From: Siphonodentalium dalli
Lineage: Eukaryota > Mollusca > Scaphopoda > Gadilida > Siphonodentaliidae
Assembly: GCA_032622095.1 (NCBI GenBank)
Contig: CP136065.1
Coordinates: 114,681,195-114,745,194 of the forward strand
Direction of reading: 5' to 3'
Length of the DNA: 64,000 bases
The notes under the pieces were generated by a model. The model was given only the letters and a program-made list of their open reading frames with translations. It searched no databases and had not been told where the DNA came from. Position numbers and translations under genes: made by a program. Each line of letters starts with the position of its first letter. Positions within the stretch are counted from its first letter, which is position 1. Positions 23,400 to 34,640 of this stretch are shown piece after piece.

Positions 23400-25310
23400 A
23401 ATGAAAGTGTCAATGACACTGTAGCTCAACGTGAAAAGGGAATAATTTAATATATTATAGTCAATGGAGCGATTAGGAATGTGGAAAGTTGAATGTCTAA
23501 TACTAGTTTATAGACATGAAGAGAAAAGTAAAATCCAAGATGGCTGCTGGCGGCCATGTTTTCGGCCGAATGACCCCAAAATGAGTCGTTCCCATCTACA
23601 TGTCATCATTAACATCAATGACAAATTTTATGACGATCAGACTAAAGGTACGACCTGTGGCCCGTGCTAATGGATTAAATTTTGAAATCCATGATGGCCA
23701 CTGGCGGCCATGTTTTTTGTCCGAATGACCCCAAAATGACTTGTTCCCATTTACATTCCAATTTCAACAGCCATGAAAAATGTTATGATGATCAGACTAA
23801 AGGTAAGACCTGTAGCCCGTGGTAAAGGATTTAGTCATACAAAGAGTAAAATCCAAGTTGGCTGCTGGCGGCCATGTTTTTTGGCCAAATGACCCCAAAA
23901 TGACTCGTTCCCATCTACATGTCATTATTAACATTCATGACAAATTTTATGATGATCAGACTAAAGGTACAACCTGTAGCCCGTGCTAAAGGATTTAGTC
24001 ATACAAAGAGTAAAATCCAAGACGGCTGCTGGCGGCCATGTTTTTTGGCCGAATGACCCCAAAATGACTCGCTCCCATCAACATGTCAATATTAACATCC
24101 ATGACAAATTTCATGATGATCAGACAAACAGTACGACCTGTGGCCCGTGCTAATGGATTAAATTTTGAAATCCAAGATGGCCGCTGGCGGCCATGTTTTT
24201 TGTCCGAATGACCCCAAAATGACTCGTTCCCATTTACATTCCAATTTCAACAGCCATGAAAATTTTTATGATGATCAGACTAAAGGTACGACCTGTAGCC
24301 CGTGCTAAAGGATTTAGTCATACAAAGAGTAAAATCCAAGATGGCTGCTGGCGGCCATGTTTTTTGGCCGAATGACCGCCAAAATGACTCGTTCCCAAAT
24401 ACATGTCATTATTAACATTCATGACAAATTTGATGATGATCAGACTAAAGATACAACCTGTAGCCCGTGCTAAAGGATTTAGTCATACAAAGAGTAAAAT
24501 CCAAGATGGCTGCTGGCGGCCATGTTTTTCGGCCAAATGACCCCAAAAGTACTCGTTCCCATCTACATGTGATTATTAACATTCTTGACAAATTTTATGA
24601 TGATCAGACTGAAAGTAGGACCTGTAGCCCGTGCTAAAGGATTTAGTCATGCAAAGAGGAAAATCCAAGACGGCTGCTGGCGGCCATGTTTTTTGGCCGA
24701 ATGACCTCAAAATGACTCGTTCCCATCTACATGTCATTGTTAACATCCATGACAACTTTTATGATGATCAGACTAAAGGTACGACCTGTAGCCCGTGCTA
24801 AAGGATTTAGTCATACAAAGAGTAAAATCCAAGATGGCTGCTGGCGGCCATGTTTTTGGGCCGAATGACCCCAAAATGACTCGTTCCCATCTACATGTCA
24901 ATATTAACATCCATGACAAATTTCATGATGATCAGACGAACAGTGCGACCTGTGGCCCGTGCTAATGGATTGAATTTTGAAAACAAAGATGGCCACTGGC
25001 GGCCATGTTTTTTGGCCGAATGACCCCAAAATGACTCGTCCCATCTGTGGCCCGTGCTAATGGATTGAATTTTGAAAACAAAGATGGCCACTGGCGGCCA
25101 TGTTTTTTGTCCCAATGACACCAAAATGACTCGTTCCCATCTACATTCCAATTTCAACAGCCATGACAAATTTTATGATGATCTGACTAAAGGTACGACC
25201 TGTAGCCCGTGCTAAAGGATTTAGTCATGCAAAGAGTAAAATCGAAGATGGCTGCTGGCGGCCATGTTTTTTGGCCGAATGACCCCAAAATTACTCGTTC
25301 CCATTGATTG
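23400..25310. repeat. Satellite/pearl array of twelve ~165-bp monomers
   Basis: A left end (GAAAGTGTCAATGACACTGT, ...TCAATGGAGCGATTAGGAAT) is followed by 12 monomers, each centred on GGCGGCCATGTTTT, then GAATGACCCCAAAATGACTC, CATGACAAATTTTATGATGA and CGACCTGTAGCCCGTGCTAA. Two monomer types are recognisable: type A links with AGGATTTAGTCATACAAAGA and has GGCTGCTGGC; type B links with ATGGATTAAATTTTGAAATC and has GGCCACTGGC. The order is A B A A B A A A A B B A. One monomer (24.97-25.08 kb) is shortened. No ACGG tract remains at this array's right end. Confidence 0.85.
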
Positions 25311-25725
25311 CTCATAAATTTGCCTGGGCCGAAATTATCGACCATAATTTTACCGGTAATTTAATTTGATCACAACTGTATCACAGTTATAAATAAAAGT
25401 GTCAATGACTAAACTTCGTTGATTGATTGATTGATTGGGGTTTAACGTCGTTTTAGCAATAAAGCCATATCACGACGAGAAGAATCAGATTATCAAAATC
25501 GAGTGAAGCAAATGACAGTGAATTAGACTAAAACAAAACAAAACATATACAAATAAAAAACACCCAAATCAGAGCGTAAGTGCTCGATTGGGGTCAGAAC
25601 CATTAAGAAACTGACCATTGTGCAAACGCATATAAAACAGAATATCAAAACACATAGCAATACTGTTTTGAAAACAGCAATCATAAAACCTACATGAAAT
25701 GTTTTCATCAAATATAAATACTGTA

Positions 25726-26625
25726 TTAATACTTTAGTATATTAAAATATTTCCAGTAGCTGAGTAAGTTGTTATACTCGCTCCTGGGAAGATTGATCAG
25801 ATATTTATGATATCTAATGAATCTGGCATGAGTCTTAATTAATTCGTCAAGTTGACAATCGGGTGGCTGGATCGTCCATATGTGTTCCCTTGCCCAACAG
25901 AAAGCCTCATTCCAAATTGGAATAGTGTACTCATTCAAAGTTGATCCCTTCTTTTGAAACATCATATCAAACTTTGTATGCTCAACGATCAACCTCTGTC
26001 TCTGGGAGTCAAAAGACTTGACAGATCTTGGAGATTTTTGTTTTGGAACAACTGGATCAACATCCTTAGTTGCTTTCGGAGTGGACGTAAAAACTGTAGT
26101 AGCTGTATCCATTGCCTGCAGGACAGGTTCAGGAACAGGAGGAATATCAGTCTCTTGAACTTGTGTTGCTAATGATATACTGACAAGTTTTGTTTGATTC
26201 TCTGCCTGAGTGCTGGCATTAACATACTTTTTCTTAGAAACGGTAGTCGAGTATGTGACTTGAGAAATTGATGGTCTGGCACCAACTAATTTCTTAGCAT
26301 CCATGTACGATAAATGTTTTTCAGCCTTACATCTTTGTATCTTGAATTCATAGTCCCAGATGGGACATGAACGATCCATTGCAGCATGTGAACCTTGACA
26401 GTTCGAACATTTTTTTAGATTTGTACAATCCTTATAATCATGACCAGAAACAGAGCAGCGTGCACAAATGGTTTCTTTACTTTTACAATGTTCCTGGCCA
26501 TGGTCATAGCCCTGGCATTTAAAACATCGTAATGGATTTGCGACATACGTACTTATATCGATCTTCATATATCCAACCTTCAATGTCGATGGATGTTCAC
26601 AACGATTGAATGTCAGGAGATATGT
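25726..26625 (-). pseudogene. Retroelement ORF1, C-terminal part with three CCHC zinc knuckles
   Basis: In the shifted frame the chain continues through VGYMKIDISTYVANPLR into three knuckles: CFKCQGYDHGQEHC and CARCSVSGHDYKDC (both C-x2-C-x4-H-x4-C), then CSNCQGSHAAMDRSC (C-x2-C-x3-H-x6-C). The trio, with that divergent third knuckle, is typical of gag-like ORF1 proteins of arthropod and mollusc jockey-type elements. A tail of about 190 residues (SYMDAKKLVGARPSISQVTY, then ST-rich) follows to the stop at 25726. Confidence 0.85.
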
Positions 26626-26627
26626 AT

Positions 26628-27089
26628 TCAGAGGAACTCGAATACCATCAAAGTTTTTGTAAATCGACGGACTTCTGTAACTCCCTGTGGTGCCAATATC
26701 TCTGATTCAGAAGAATCAGCTATATCGTGGGTCCGCAACACAGCTCTGCAACTATTTAATGTCTTGTGAGGAGTAACCAATACTGGTGTTTGTGCAATAG
26801 TTGTTAACTCTAGCAGAGCATCAGATTGAACTTTCTTTGAGCATTCAATCAAGAGAGAGCCACTTATTGGCCCAGTCCGGATTGGTTTGACAGATTTCAA
26901 TTGACCAGCAATGCTTTGTAATGTTTTATCGATAACAAAGATGGAAGGTCGTTTCACATTTGGGTCGAAGACAAGAACCAAGTACTGTGGAAATACCACA
27001 GCATCATTGGAACTTGGTGAGTCATCATTCTTAGAGCAATACGTTGTTTTTTGTTTTGAGATGCCATATGAAAAGCAAAAATTCGACAA
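26628..27089 (-). pseudogene. Retroelement ORF1, N-terminal part (RRM-like), frameshifted
   Basis: The frame is 153 codons from the Met at 27089. It has a segment resembling an RNA-recognition fold (YLVLVFDPNVKRPSIFVID...GSLLIECSKKVQSDALLEL), as found in ORF1 proteins of jockey/I-type non-LTR elements, which bind element RNA. A one-base slip within the A5 run (T5 at 26654-26658 on the forward strand) moves the frame: without it the reading would continue KNFDGIRVPLNTYLL into the zinc-knuckle part. Whether the slip is a mutation or a sequencing error cannot be told. Confidence 0.75.
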
Positions 27090-27444
27090 CTAGCCCAGCA
27101 GCCGCCATGGACTACCCTTCAATTCTGGTCGGGCCGAAGACTGGTACATAGCTGAAGCGGTGACCCGTTTAGCCACTGCATATAGCAGCCTCTCGGTACC
27201 TCTCCACAGTGAGACAGGCGTGAACGATACAGGATTCAACACTCAACAATCATCAGGACGAACACAACAGAGACAAGAGAGAACAGAAACATCATACATG
27301 AAAACACAGGCGACAATACTTCAAACATCAGACAAGCAATACAACATATAACAAAAATTGAATCTGAAACACTGTGGAGAGGCGTGACTAGACGATTGAT
27401 TGAGCCGGGTCAACTCAACCACCCGTCTTGAAGAGATGTAGGAC

Positions 27445-27654
27445 CAAAGAGGACCATGAGCTTAGTCGTATCCACAGGTCGATGCCTCACGTGATACGAC
27501 CGCCCTAATACCTCCAGGACTCCTACACCACACCTTCACGGGATGCACCCCACGGCAAACAGGGTGCCACATTAGGGGATTTTTACCCCTCGTAGTGGGG
27601 CGGTAGGCCTATTCTATCCCGGGCCCACACGGGGTGACTAAACTTGGAAAGGGG
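27445..27654. repeat. 210-bp direct repeat, copy 1
   Basis: It runs from CAAAGAGGACCATGAGC to GACTAAACTTGGAAAGGGG and matches 29338-29547 with identical length and only about three substitutions. It comprises the retroelement's 5' leader, the retroelement's target duplication and about nine bases of the older host repeat, so the duplication happened after the retroelement had inserted. Confidence 0.9.
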
Positions 27655-28339
27655 GACCCTGGCTGTTACGGAGCACCGGCTGATACGGACCCTGGCTTAT
27701 ACGGACCCCGGCTCATACGGACCTCAATTATGCAATTTGCAAACTTATATTTATGAATTTAATATATTATTATGATTGTCTTTTCACACATGTATCTGTA
27801 TTAATTGAGAATTTATGTGATTTTTTTGGTGATATACAAACTTATATTTATGAATTTAACCGATTTTTTCAGTGATTTTCAAACTTATATTTATGAATTT
27901 AATATATAATTATGATTGTCTTTTCACGCATATATCTGTATTAATTGAGAATTTATGTGATGTTCTGACTTGAAAAAGCATGTATTGAATCGTGTTAATT
28001 AAACTCTTCGCAGTTGTATAAACACGCGTGTGTGATCCCTTTATGTCGTTGTATAAACAGATATGCGGTGATAAATGGTCAGTGAATGGTAATCAGAATG
28101 AATCCACTGAGTTTGATTTGTTACGAAAACATGTTAGTAACAACACAACTTGTTTCAACTGATTCATTGTCCGTTAGCAATCAACGACTGCGCGACTCGC
28201 TTAGATACGGCTACCTGGATACCTATGCTATTAGTATACCCATCAAACGAAGAAACATGCATCTTTCTCTTAACAAAGGCCCATTCGGAAATCAAAGCGC
28301 TAAAACTTTCAAACACAAGATTCCGACCAACTAATGGAC

Positions 28340-28554
28340 AAACAACTTCACACAATGAGAACCTTTTCGTGGTAATATGCGGGGTCCACCCTGGCATAAC
28401 TGAGGAACAAATAATTAAATCCATCGGTTCAGAATTCGAAGCCAAACGACTCATCTCATCAAAACACGGAGACCAACCTACATACAAAATAAAAGTTAAA
28501 TGCCATACGAAACAAGCCAAAGATAAACTTCTGAAAGGGGGTAAACTTGGGTAG
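28340..28554 (+). pseudogene. Second retroelement ORF1 (pre-zinc-knuckle part), frameshifted
   Basis: From about 28340 the plus-strand frame reads NLFVVICGVHPGITEEQIIK and PTYKIKVKCHTKQAKDKLL, the pattern of the domain that precedes the zinc knuckles in ORF1 proteins of mollusc and insect non-LTR elements. The frame is open upstream to about 28150, but that part is not recognisable. It shifts by one base in the GGG run near 28547. This protein is distinct in sequence from the ORF1 of 25726-27089. Confidence 0.7.
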
Positions 28555-28897
28555 TAATAAATCCAAGTCATTAGTCCTAGATTATAAACCACAGGCCCAC
28601 GTCACCCAATGTTTTAAATGTCAATCCTTTCATCACACCGCCAAATTTTGCGACAAGGAAATCGATATTTGCAAACGTTGCGCGGGCCCTCATGACCATA
28701 AAGAATGTCAAATTGCAGAAGATGAAGCTAAATGCGCTAATTGTAAGGGGAACCATCCAACCACGTACAAGGGGTGCCCCATATACATAGCGGCAGTCAA
28801 AAACGCAGAACATAAGAAATTATCCTATGCAACCATCGCTCAAAAACCAGCCGAACCGTCAGATGCACTCAGATTGGCCAATACACTCTATGCATGA
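28547..28897 (+). pseudogene. Second retroelement ORF1, zinc-knuckle part
   Basis: The shifted frame has CFKCQSFHHTAKFC, CKRCAGPHDHKEC and CANCKGNHPTTYKGC, then PIYIAAVKNAEHKKLSYATI. The arrangement (third knuckle C-x2-C-x3-H-x6-C followed by a Lys-rich helix) is the same as in the minus-strand element. The frame then breaks again near 28897, and a further in-frame stop follows. No endonuclease or reverse transcriptase follows before the A-rich tail, so this too is an ORF1-only copy. Confidence 0.8.
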
Positions 28898-29337
28898 TAC
28901 ACCAACCAACGTCAGGATGGTTTCCGAATGGAAGATGCGTAGACGACAGGAGAGGAAAACGAGGGAGACGACCGGAAAGTTAATGACATTGTGGAGAGAC
29001 TACTCGTCGATGAGGATAAGTGCCAGCAAACTACTAAAAGAAGCCGCCAAGCTGTACGCCCCAGTTTAAATAATGTTCGTCTGATGTAACTTTGTTCCAT
29101 TTTTGTTATCATATTTTTGTTATCTCTGTATGTATGTTGTCATAATTTAAATTTATTTAAATAAACATAAAACATAAAAAATAAAATTGTGTATTTTAAT
29201 TGAGGTCCGTATGAGCCAAGGTCCGTATAAGCCGGGGGTCCGTATAAGCCAGGGTCTGTATCAGCCGGAGGTCTGTATGAGCCAGGGTCCGTATGAGCCA
29301 GGGTCCGTAAGAGCCAGGGTCCGTATCAGCCGGCATT

Positions 29338-29547
29338 CAAAGAGGACCATGAGCTAAGTCGTATCCGCAGGTCGATGCCTCACGTGATACGACCGCCCTA
29401 ATACTTCCAGGACTCCTACACCACACCTTCACGGGATGCACCCCACGGCAAACAGGGTGCCACATTAGGGGATTTTTACCCCTCGTAGTGGGGCGGTAGG
29501 CCTATTCTATCCCGGGCCCACACGGGGTGACTAAACTTGGAAAGGGG
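29338..29547. repeat. 210-bp direct repeat, copy 2
   Basis: This is the ungapped partner of 27445-27654. It runs on without interruption into the host pearl-like repeat (ATAATGTCATACATTATAGT, CAATGGAGCGATAGGAATG), so it holds the original junction; copy 1 runs into the foldback element instead. Confidence 0.9.
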
Positions 29548-30060
29548 ATAATGTCATACATTATAGTCAATGGAGCGATAGGAATGCAGAAAGTTTAAAT
29601 GTTTAAGTGAAGTTTGGTGACAATTGGATAAGAGATGTAGTCTGTAGGGTGTGCCAAAAGATTTAGTCATGCAAAGAGAAAAATCCAAGTTCAAAGAAAA
29701 CGGAAAAATTTTATGGCTCCCACATGTAGTGGTCACCCCAAAGATCCATATGAACTTTGGTGACAATCGGATGCGGGATGTTATCTGCAGGGTGTGCCAA
29801 AGGATTTAGTCATGAAAAGACAACATGAAATTCAATAGCTCCCATCCAGAGGTGATCCAAAATATGCGTGTAAATTTTGAACAATTCTCGAATAAATGCA
29901 AGTTGTAAGGTGTACCGATGGATTTTAAATTTTAAATCCAAGGTGAATGATGGCATAGATAAATATGAAGTTTAGTGACGATCGGATGAGAGATGTGATC
30001 TGTAGGGAGTGCTAAATGAAATTGTTAAAGAATGCATCAACGACAGATATTTTTTTTAAT
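29548..30060. repeat. Continuation of interrupted pearl-like repeat
   Basis: TCAATGGAGCGATAGGAATG and cores such as TTTGGTGACAATCGGATG...GCAGGGTGTGCCAAAGGATT continue the element whose left end (AAAAGTGTCAATGACTAAAC) lies at 25396-25415 on the far side of the retroelement complex. Three diverged cores are visible. Confidence 0.65.
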
Positions 30061-31400
30061 TGTGTTACTAAATAAATTCGGCACTAAATATCTTGAGTTT
30101 TAATAGTTTTAAATACTTCTGAACATTAAAATTATTAAAAAGTTTGTAAAGGAAGTGATATGCAGCAAACGAATCAAAATGGCCAACTTTGCCAGAAGAA
30201 AATTTTGAGACAATCTTTTTCATGGAGCATTCATTCATTAAAACATGATATTTTGACAACCTTATATTACAATAAAGATTGTGTGCATTTTTGATTGTTT
30301 AGTTACTAGTAGTTTATTTGACAGTCAAAATTAACCGTTTTCGCTTGATTGAATCACCCATTTCAGTGTTAAACACATAAAACAAACTGAGTGTGATGAC
30401 CCAGTGATAACTAGCTTGCCTCAGTGATAGTTTAGACCTCATGAATATGTGTCATTTGGTATTTTATTTATAGCACAAAGATGACAAGCTTCTACTTAGA
30501 TATATAATGTACATTTTGTAGTTTAGAAATATCTTGTTTTATTATTAGGGAGTTGTCTCTGGGGGCAGGTCATCAAGGAACCATTAGTAGGTCAGAAAAA
30601 TTACAGGATCACCAATTAGCCCTCCTCACACATGATTCTGCTACCAGAACTAAACTCTAAATTGCTCTCAACGGTTTTTCAAGTTAGAATAAAGACAGGA
30701 GAAAGTTATTGATAAGAGCATCACCGAAATGCTTTCTGTGTCTCAGAAAACCAATATAGTAGGCTATGGGCCATTTTTCAATTGAATTATTGTAAAAGGT
30801 TCAATTTCTGTAGTATTCCCCTTCGATGACCAAGGAATTATGCCCCCTAAACCCTTGATTGTTGTGAATTTTTTTGGACTTAATATTCATCAGCATGTAT
30901 TATGCTAATGACCCACATGCAAGTCCTTGATACTTTTCCACAAAAAAATCAGTTTTGCTATAATTTTTCTGACAATTTAGGGGTAATTTTAGCCCAACAA
31001 TGGAATAGTTAAATTAACTGTTCACAGATATCACAGGATCATTTATACTTTACCCAGATACTTGTTTGACCAAGAAAATGTTTAAGTTTGATATGAAGAC
31101 TGTACAAACACATATATTAAAACAACTGAGAGCGAGATAGAAAAGTTACCAAAAATGATAGAATTCATCACAATATGTTGCCTGACATACAATTTGGTTC
31201 ATGCTGATTTGGTTCATGCTGAGATCTCTTTTATTGAGATGTTCCCAATAGTACCGTTACATGGGCAGTATTTTCATCAATAATTAAAAAATTGTGAATT
31301 CATTTAAATAGTGAAAGCAAAAGGCTTGAGATTTCATATTATACAGGTTTGGTCACAGTATTATTTTGCATCTATGATAAACAATGTTAACTATATATAA
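30060..31400. other. LUC7L3 intron, nothing specific
   Basis: AT-rich intronic DNA. A 13-bp local repeat (GGTTCATGCTGA) is duplicated at 31197-31221. No exon-like segment with the right phase was found between the two flanking LUC7L3 exons. Confidence 0.4.
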
Positions 31401-31414
31401 TATTACAGAACTAC

Positions 31415-31584
31415 CTTTGCTCTTCCTATCTCGGCTCCTTGATCGCTTCCTGGATCGACTGCGAGACCTTCTCTTGTCAGACTTCTTGGAACGACTCCTG
31501 GATCGTGACCTGTGCCTTCTAGGACGATCCTTGCTTCTTGATCTATGGTGACGATCTCGGCTTCTGCTTCTCGATCTCTTCTTT
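31415..31584 (-). CDS. LUC7L3: LUC7L3 coding exon, RS domain
   Basis: This 170-nt exon has acceptor CCATTACAG and donor GTAGTT. The first A completes Arg from the previous exon; 56 codons follow, beginning KKRSRSRSRDRHHRSRSK and ending RSRDRKSK, with phase 1 at the end. Arg-Ser repeats of this kind are SR-protein-kinase substrates and mark splicing factors. The open forward-strand frame across it is a shadow. Confidence 0.93.
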
Positions 31585-31589
31585 CTGTA

Positions 31590-33450
31590 ATGGATGCAGA
31601 TGCTAAGTATGTTTCAGGTAGAAAAATTCAAGGTAAGTTTCACTGGCAATATAGTATGAAACTAAGTGAGAAAGGAAGGGTTTTATTTTCATTTTTATTC
31701 CTAATGACAACCTCAGAGGCATATTTGTCATGAAAATAAATATTCAGGATAAAAAAATATCCAAGACCAATGTAAAACACAAAAGGATGCCAGGCTAAAA
31801 GTTGCCTTTAGTTTCTTTATTTGACCAGTGCCTTTTTTAGAAAGGCAACATTTGTTTCTGGGAACAATCATTGAATCAACTTTTCTTCCAACTGTTTATG
31901 TTATTAACATATTTGGCAAGATACCAGAATAATAATTGGCATAATCTAAGTCGAAAAGGGGCATAACTCCATCAGAAATAGTCTGACTGAACCCAAATTC
32001 GAACTTGACTTGTATTTTCACGTGATTAATCCACATACTAAATGTGAAAACTATCGGATAATCATGAATTGAGTTATCATTCGGACAATAAAATAATCAG
32101 CAAATAGTCGAAAGGGGCATAACTCCACTAGAAATGATCGGATCGGATCCATTGGTTGAAATTGAGTGGGAATTTCTCATATAAAGGACACATACAAAGT
32201 TTCATAAAATTCTGTCAAATACTATTCAAGTTAACAGTTGGACAACAAAATAATCAGCAAATTCTAAGTCAAATATAAAATGTCACCCAAAATGAGGTGG
32301 CTTTTTTGAAGAAAAAAGAACTCAAATTCTGAAAACGTGAATATAATGATTTATTTATTCAGCGTTGGAGGGGCCTTCAATCAATCACAACCAAAAGCTA
32401 TACAGATCAAGAATCTGTCATGACATGTGGATTTTAAGAAATTGGATAGCTTGTGTACAAGCAATGGGTGGATGGGGATATTTTTAAGCACATCAACCAA
32501 ATGACACTAACTATACCAGGTCAGGGGTGTTTCATAATAAATTGTGCCATGACATATCAACACAATTGAATGGCAAATATTTGAGTTATCAAATCAGATA
32601 GTTTATGCCTATGGTTTGATGCAAGGGGTTTATATAATATTTTCCAAACTAATCAACTGGTCAACACAAAATACTTCATAACCAGAATAAATCCTGAGTG
32701 TGGATGTACAACAGGACAACTTAAGAAAACAAGTTCAAAAGATTTAAAATCTGAATTTCTATATACAAATTAACATATATTCAATTTATCCCTATTCACA
32801 TGTAAGTCACTGGGAGTGCATATGATGTACGAAAGACGTGTAAATGAAGTGAGCGAGATGTGAGAGAATTGGAAGAATGTAACTTTATCTATAATAGAAT
32901 GTACCATGTCTGTATTTACATTAATTCTTTGATGTCTGTTTATTCCAATAATTTTTTATTTTTTTAAAAGAACAAATAACGGTACTTTCTCTTAAAAGCA
33001 TCAGTTTGCCCAACCAGAATCATAGCAATTCAGCAGGACCCACCAACATCAGAGCAAATTAGCAGGACCACTTGACAAGGGGTGGTTATTTAATTGTATC
33101 AGATTTGATCACAATGCTAGAGATAACATATATTGTAAACATCTCTGGGCTGCTAGCCTTAAGCTGTCAGAGTTTATTAATGAGCTTCCCAAATATATCT
33201 GAGAGTGTAACATGTGGTGTGCTTGTCCTAAATACTATAAATGCTGATGATTTTAATATTAAGATCTCTAAACACTGTAGTAGTCTGGATTAATTTATTG
33301 CAGACTACCTATAAAAGCAGATGCATCCAAAGAAATTAAGTTTCTTATTTTAAAACATGACAAAACCTCTAATGGTATAAGAATATTCAACAGGTCATAT
33401 TACATGTTTATTGTTGTTTATGAACCTGGTTCAAAGCAGGAGGATTAACT
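31590..33450. other. LUC7L3 intron with degenerate core repeats
   Basis: At about 31950-32290 three diverged copies of an AAGTCGAAAAGGGGCATAAC core occur. The remainder, including 32500-33290, is AT-rich and shows no supported gene. Confidence 0.45.
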
Positions 33451-33453
33451 TAA

Positions 33454-33828
33454 AGGTACTCAATCCGATTAAGCACCCCTAAATTACTATTTCTTTGGCT
33501 TCGGGGGTAAAAAATAGTTGATTCTGAGTCAAAGCTCAGAGTGATCAGATATCAATTTTTGAAATTTGTTAATTTTTTAGATCTGGTCAACGTCCACGTG
33601 CTCAAACGGACAAATTACGCACAAATTGCGGGTGTAAGATGGATAACTCTACGATCAAGTGGTTATTATTGTTAGTAATAACCATTTGATTTTAGAGTTA
33701 TCCATCTTACACCCGCAATTTGTCCATTTGAGCTTTGAATGGTGGGTTCCTCGACTCGAATCAAATATTTTTCACCCCCGAAGCCAAAGAAATAGTAATT
33801 TAGGGGTGCTTCATCGGATTGAGTACGT
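33454..33828. mobile_element. TTAA-site MITE, family AGGTACTCAATC
   Basis: TTAA/AGGTACTCAATCCGATTAAG begins and CATCGGATTGAGTACGT/TTAA ends. The centre is a long palindrome around TAATAACC (GATGGATAACTCTACGATCA versus TGATTTTAGAGTTATCCATC). It lies 418 bp upstream of the 34247 end of the LUC7L3 RE exon on the forward axis, in the following intron. Length 375 bp. Confidence 0.85.
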
Positions 33829-34246
33829 TTAATATGTTCAGCACATATATCAGACAGGTATGTTTGTCTGCTTATTGCATATTGAACAGATAAATCAAAT
33901 TGACCAGATGCCAATAACTGGATTATTGATAGCATGTGTTGGTTGGAAAGTGTTAATGTTTTCTAAACCGATCAACTGATCGTTACCAAAAACTATACAG
34001 TTGAGGGGTGTTTCATCATAAACCTGCACATAAAATATGAACACAATCCGACTCTACGATCAGACAGAATAATGGTTAATCCGGACATTGGCATTTTCTG
34101 TACCATACATGGTATGACACACATAAAAGGGGTAGTGTAATCTCTTTCACAAATGACTAATATTTTCAAGGAATATGAAATACAAAGCAAACAAAAGGTT
34201 GCACCATGGGTGAACTGAGAAAATTAACAATTTATAAATAACTAAC

Positions 34247-34482
34247 CGGTCTTTGCTCCTTCTCCTGTCCCGACTTCTTGATCTACTTCTGTGTCTGGGC
34301 CTGTCTCGGTCACGTTCCCGGTCTCGCTTTTTTTCCCGATCTCTTTCTTTTTCTTTCTGACGTTCCTTCTCTCGTTCACGTTCTTTATCTCTTCTCACTT
34401 GTCTTTCTTTTTCACGCTCTGCTTCCCTCTCTTCTTTTTCTTTAATCAAGTCTGCTGCACGTTGAGCATCTTCTTCTTTTTT
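34247..34482 (-). CDS. LUC7L3: LUC7L3 coding exon, Arg/Glu-rich (RE) domain
   Basis: This 236-nt exon starts in phase 0 after acceptor GTTCCCAG and ends in phase 2 before GTTAGT. It starts KKEEDAQRAADLIKEKEE and continues as a long run of Lys/Arg/Glu dipeptides, then turns into RS dipeptides (HRSRSRSRDRRRSK). It corresponds to the charged segment of human LUC7L3 that links finger 2 to the RS domain and mediates nuclear-speckle localisation and protein contacts. Its forward-strand complement is a pyrimidine tract, which makes a spurious Phe-rich ORF. Confidence 0.93.
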
Positions 34483-34640
34483 CTGGGAACAAGAGTTAAC
34501 TCTTAGTATAATAATAATTTATTTACTATAGAAACATAACTTTAATATATAACGATGAGGCATCAAAGTGATGTATATGTCTGATTTTCATCAACACTGG
34601 AGTAAATATCATGGTTATATCACAAAAATAACAAGGTTAA

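Larger units (their letters stand above)
27655..29337. mobile_element. Foldback element with GGACCCTGGCT subrepeats, carrying an ORF1
   Basis: Both ends are arrays of a 16-17 bp unit in opposite orientation: GGACCCTGGCTTATAC units at the left (27655-27725) and GTATGAGCCAGGGTCC units at the right (29204-29335), with four versus eight or nine units. The ends adjoin ACCTCAATTA inward on both sides. The interior has an AT-rich direct repeat (CAAACTTATATTTATGAATT three times at 27735-27905) and a plus-strand ORF1-like pseudogene with an A-rich tail near 29165-29185. No known transposase is seen. Confidence 0.75.
25417..29527 (-). mobile_element. Non-LTR retroelement with ORF1 only, split by a foldback element
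   Basis: On the minus strand the order is: a GC-rich 5' leader (to 29527), ORF1 (27089-25726), a roughly 300-bp 3' UTR, the conserved tail CGACGTTAAACCCC and (CAAT)n, ending at 25417. The direct repeat TGACTAAACTT flanks it (25406-25416 and 29528-29538), showing target-primed-type insertion into a pearl-like repeat whose halves continue on both sides. Removing the inserted foldback and one duplicated 210-bp segment leaves about 2.2 kb. No endonuclease or reverse transcriptase is encoded between ORF1 and the tail, so this copy is non-autonomous. Confidence 0.75.

Noticed and set aside
27445-29547. LTR retrotransposon with 210-bp LTRs
   Set aside because: The repeats lack TG...CA ends, primer-binding site and polypurine tract, and the left copy is continuous with the leader of the minus-strand non-LTR element.
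34291-34506. Forward ORF rich in Phe/Ser
   Set aside because: Shadow of the minus-strand LUC7L3 Arg/Glu exon.
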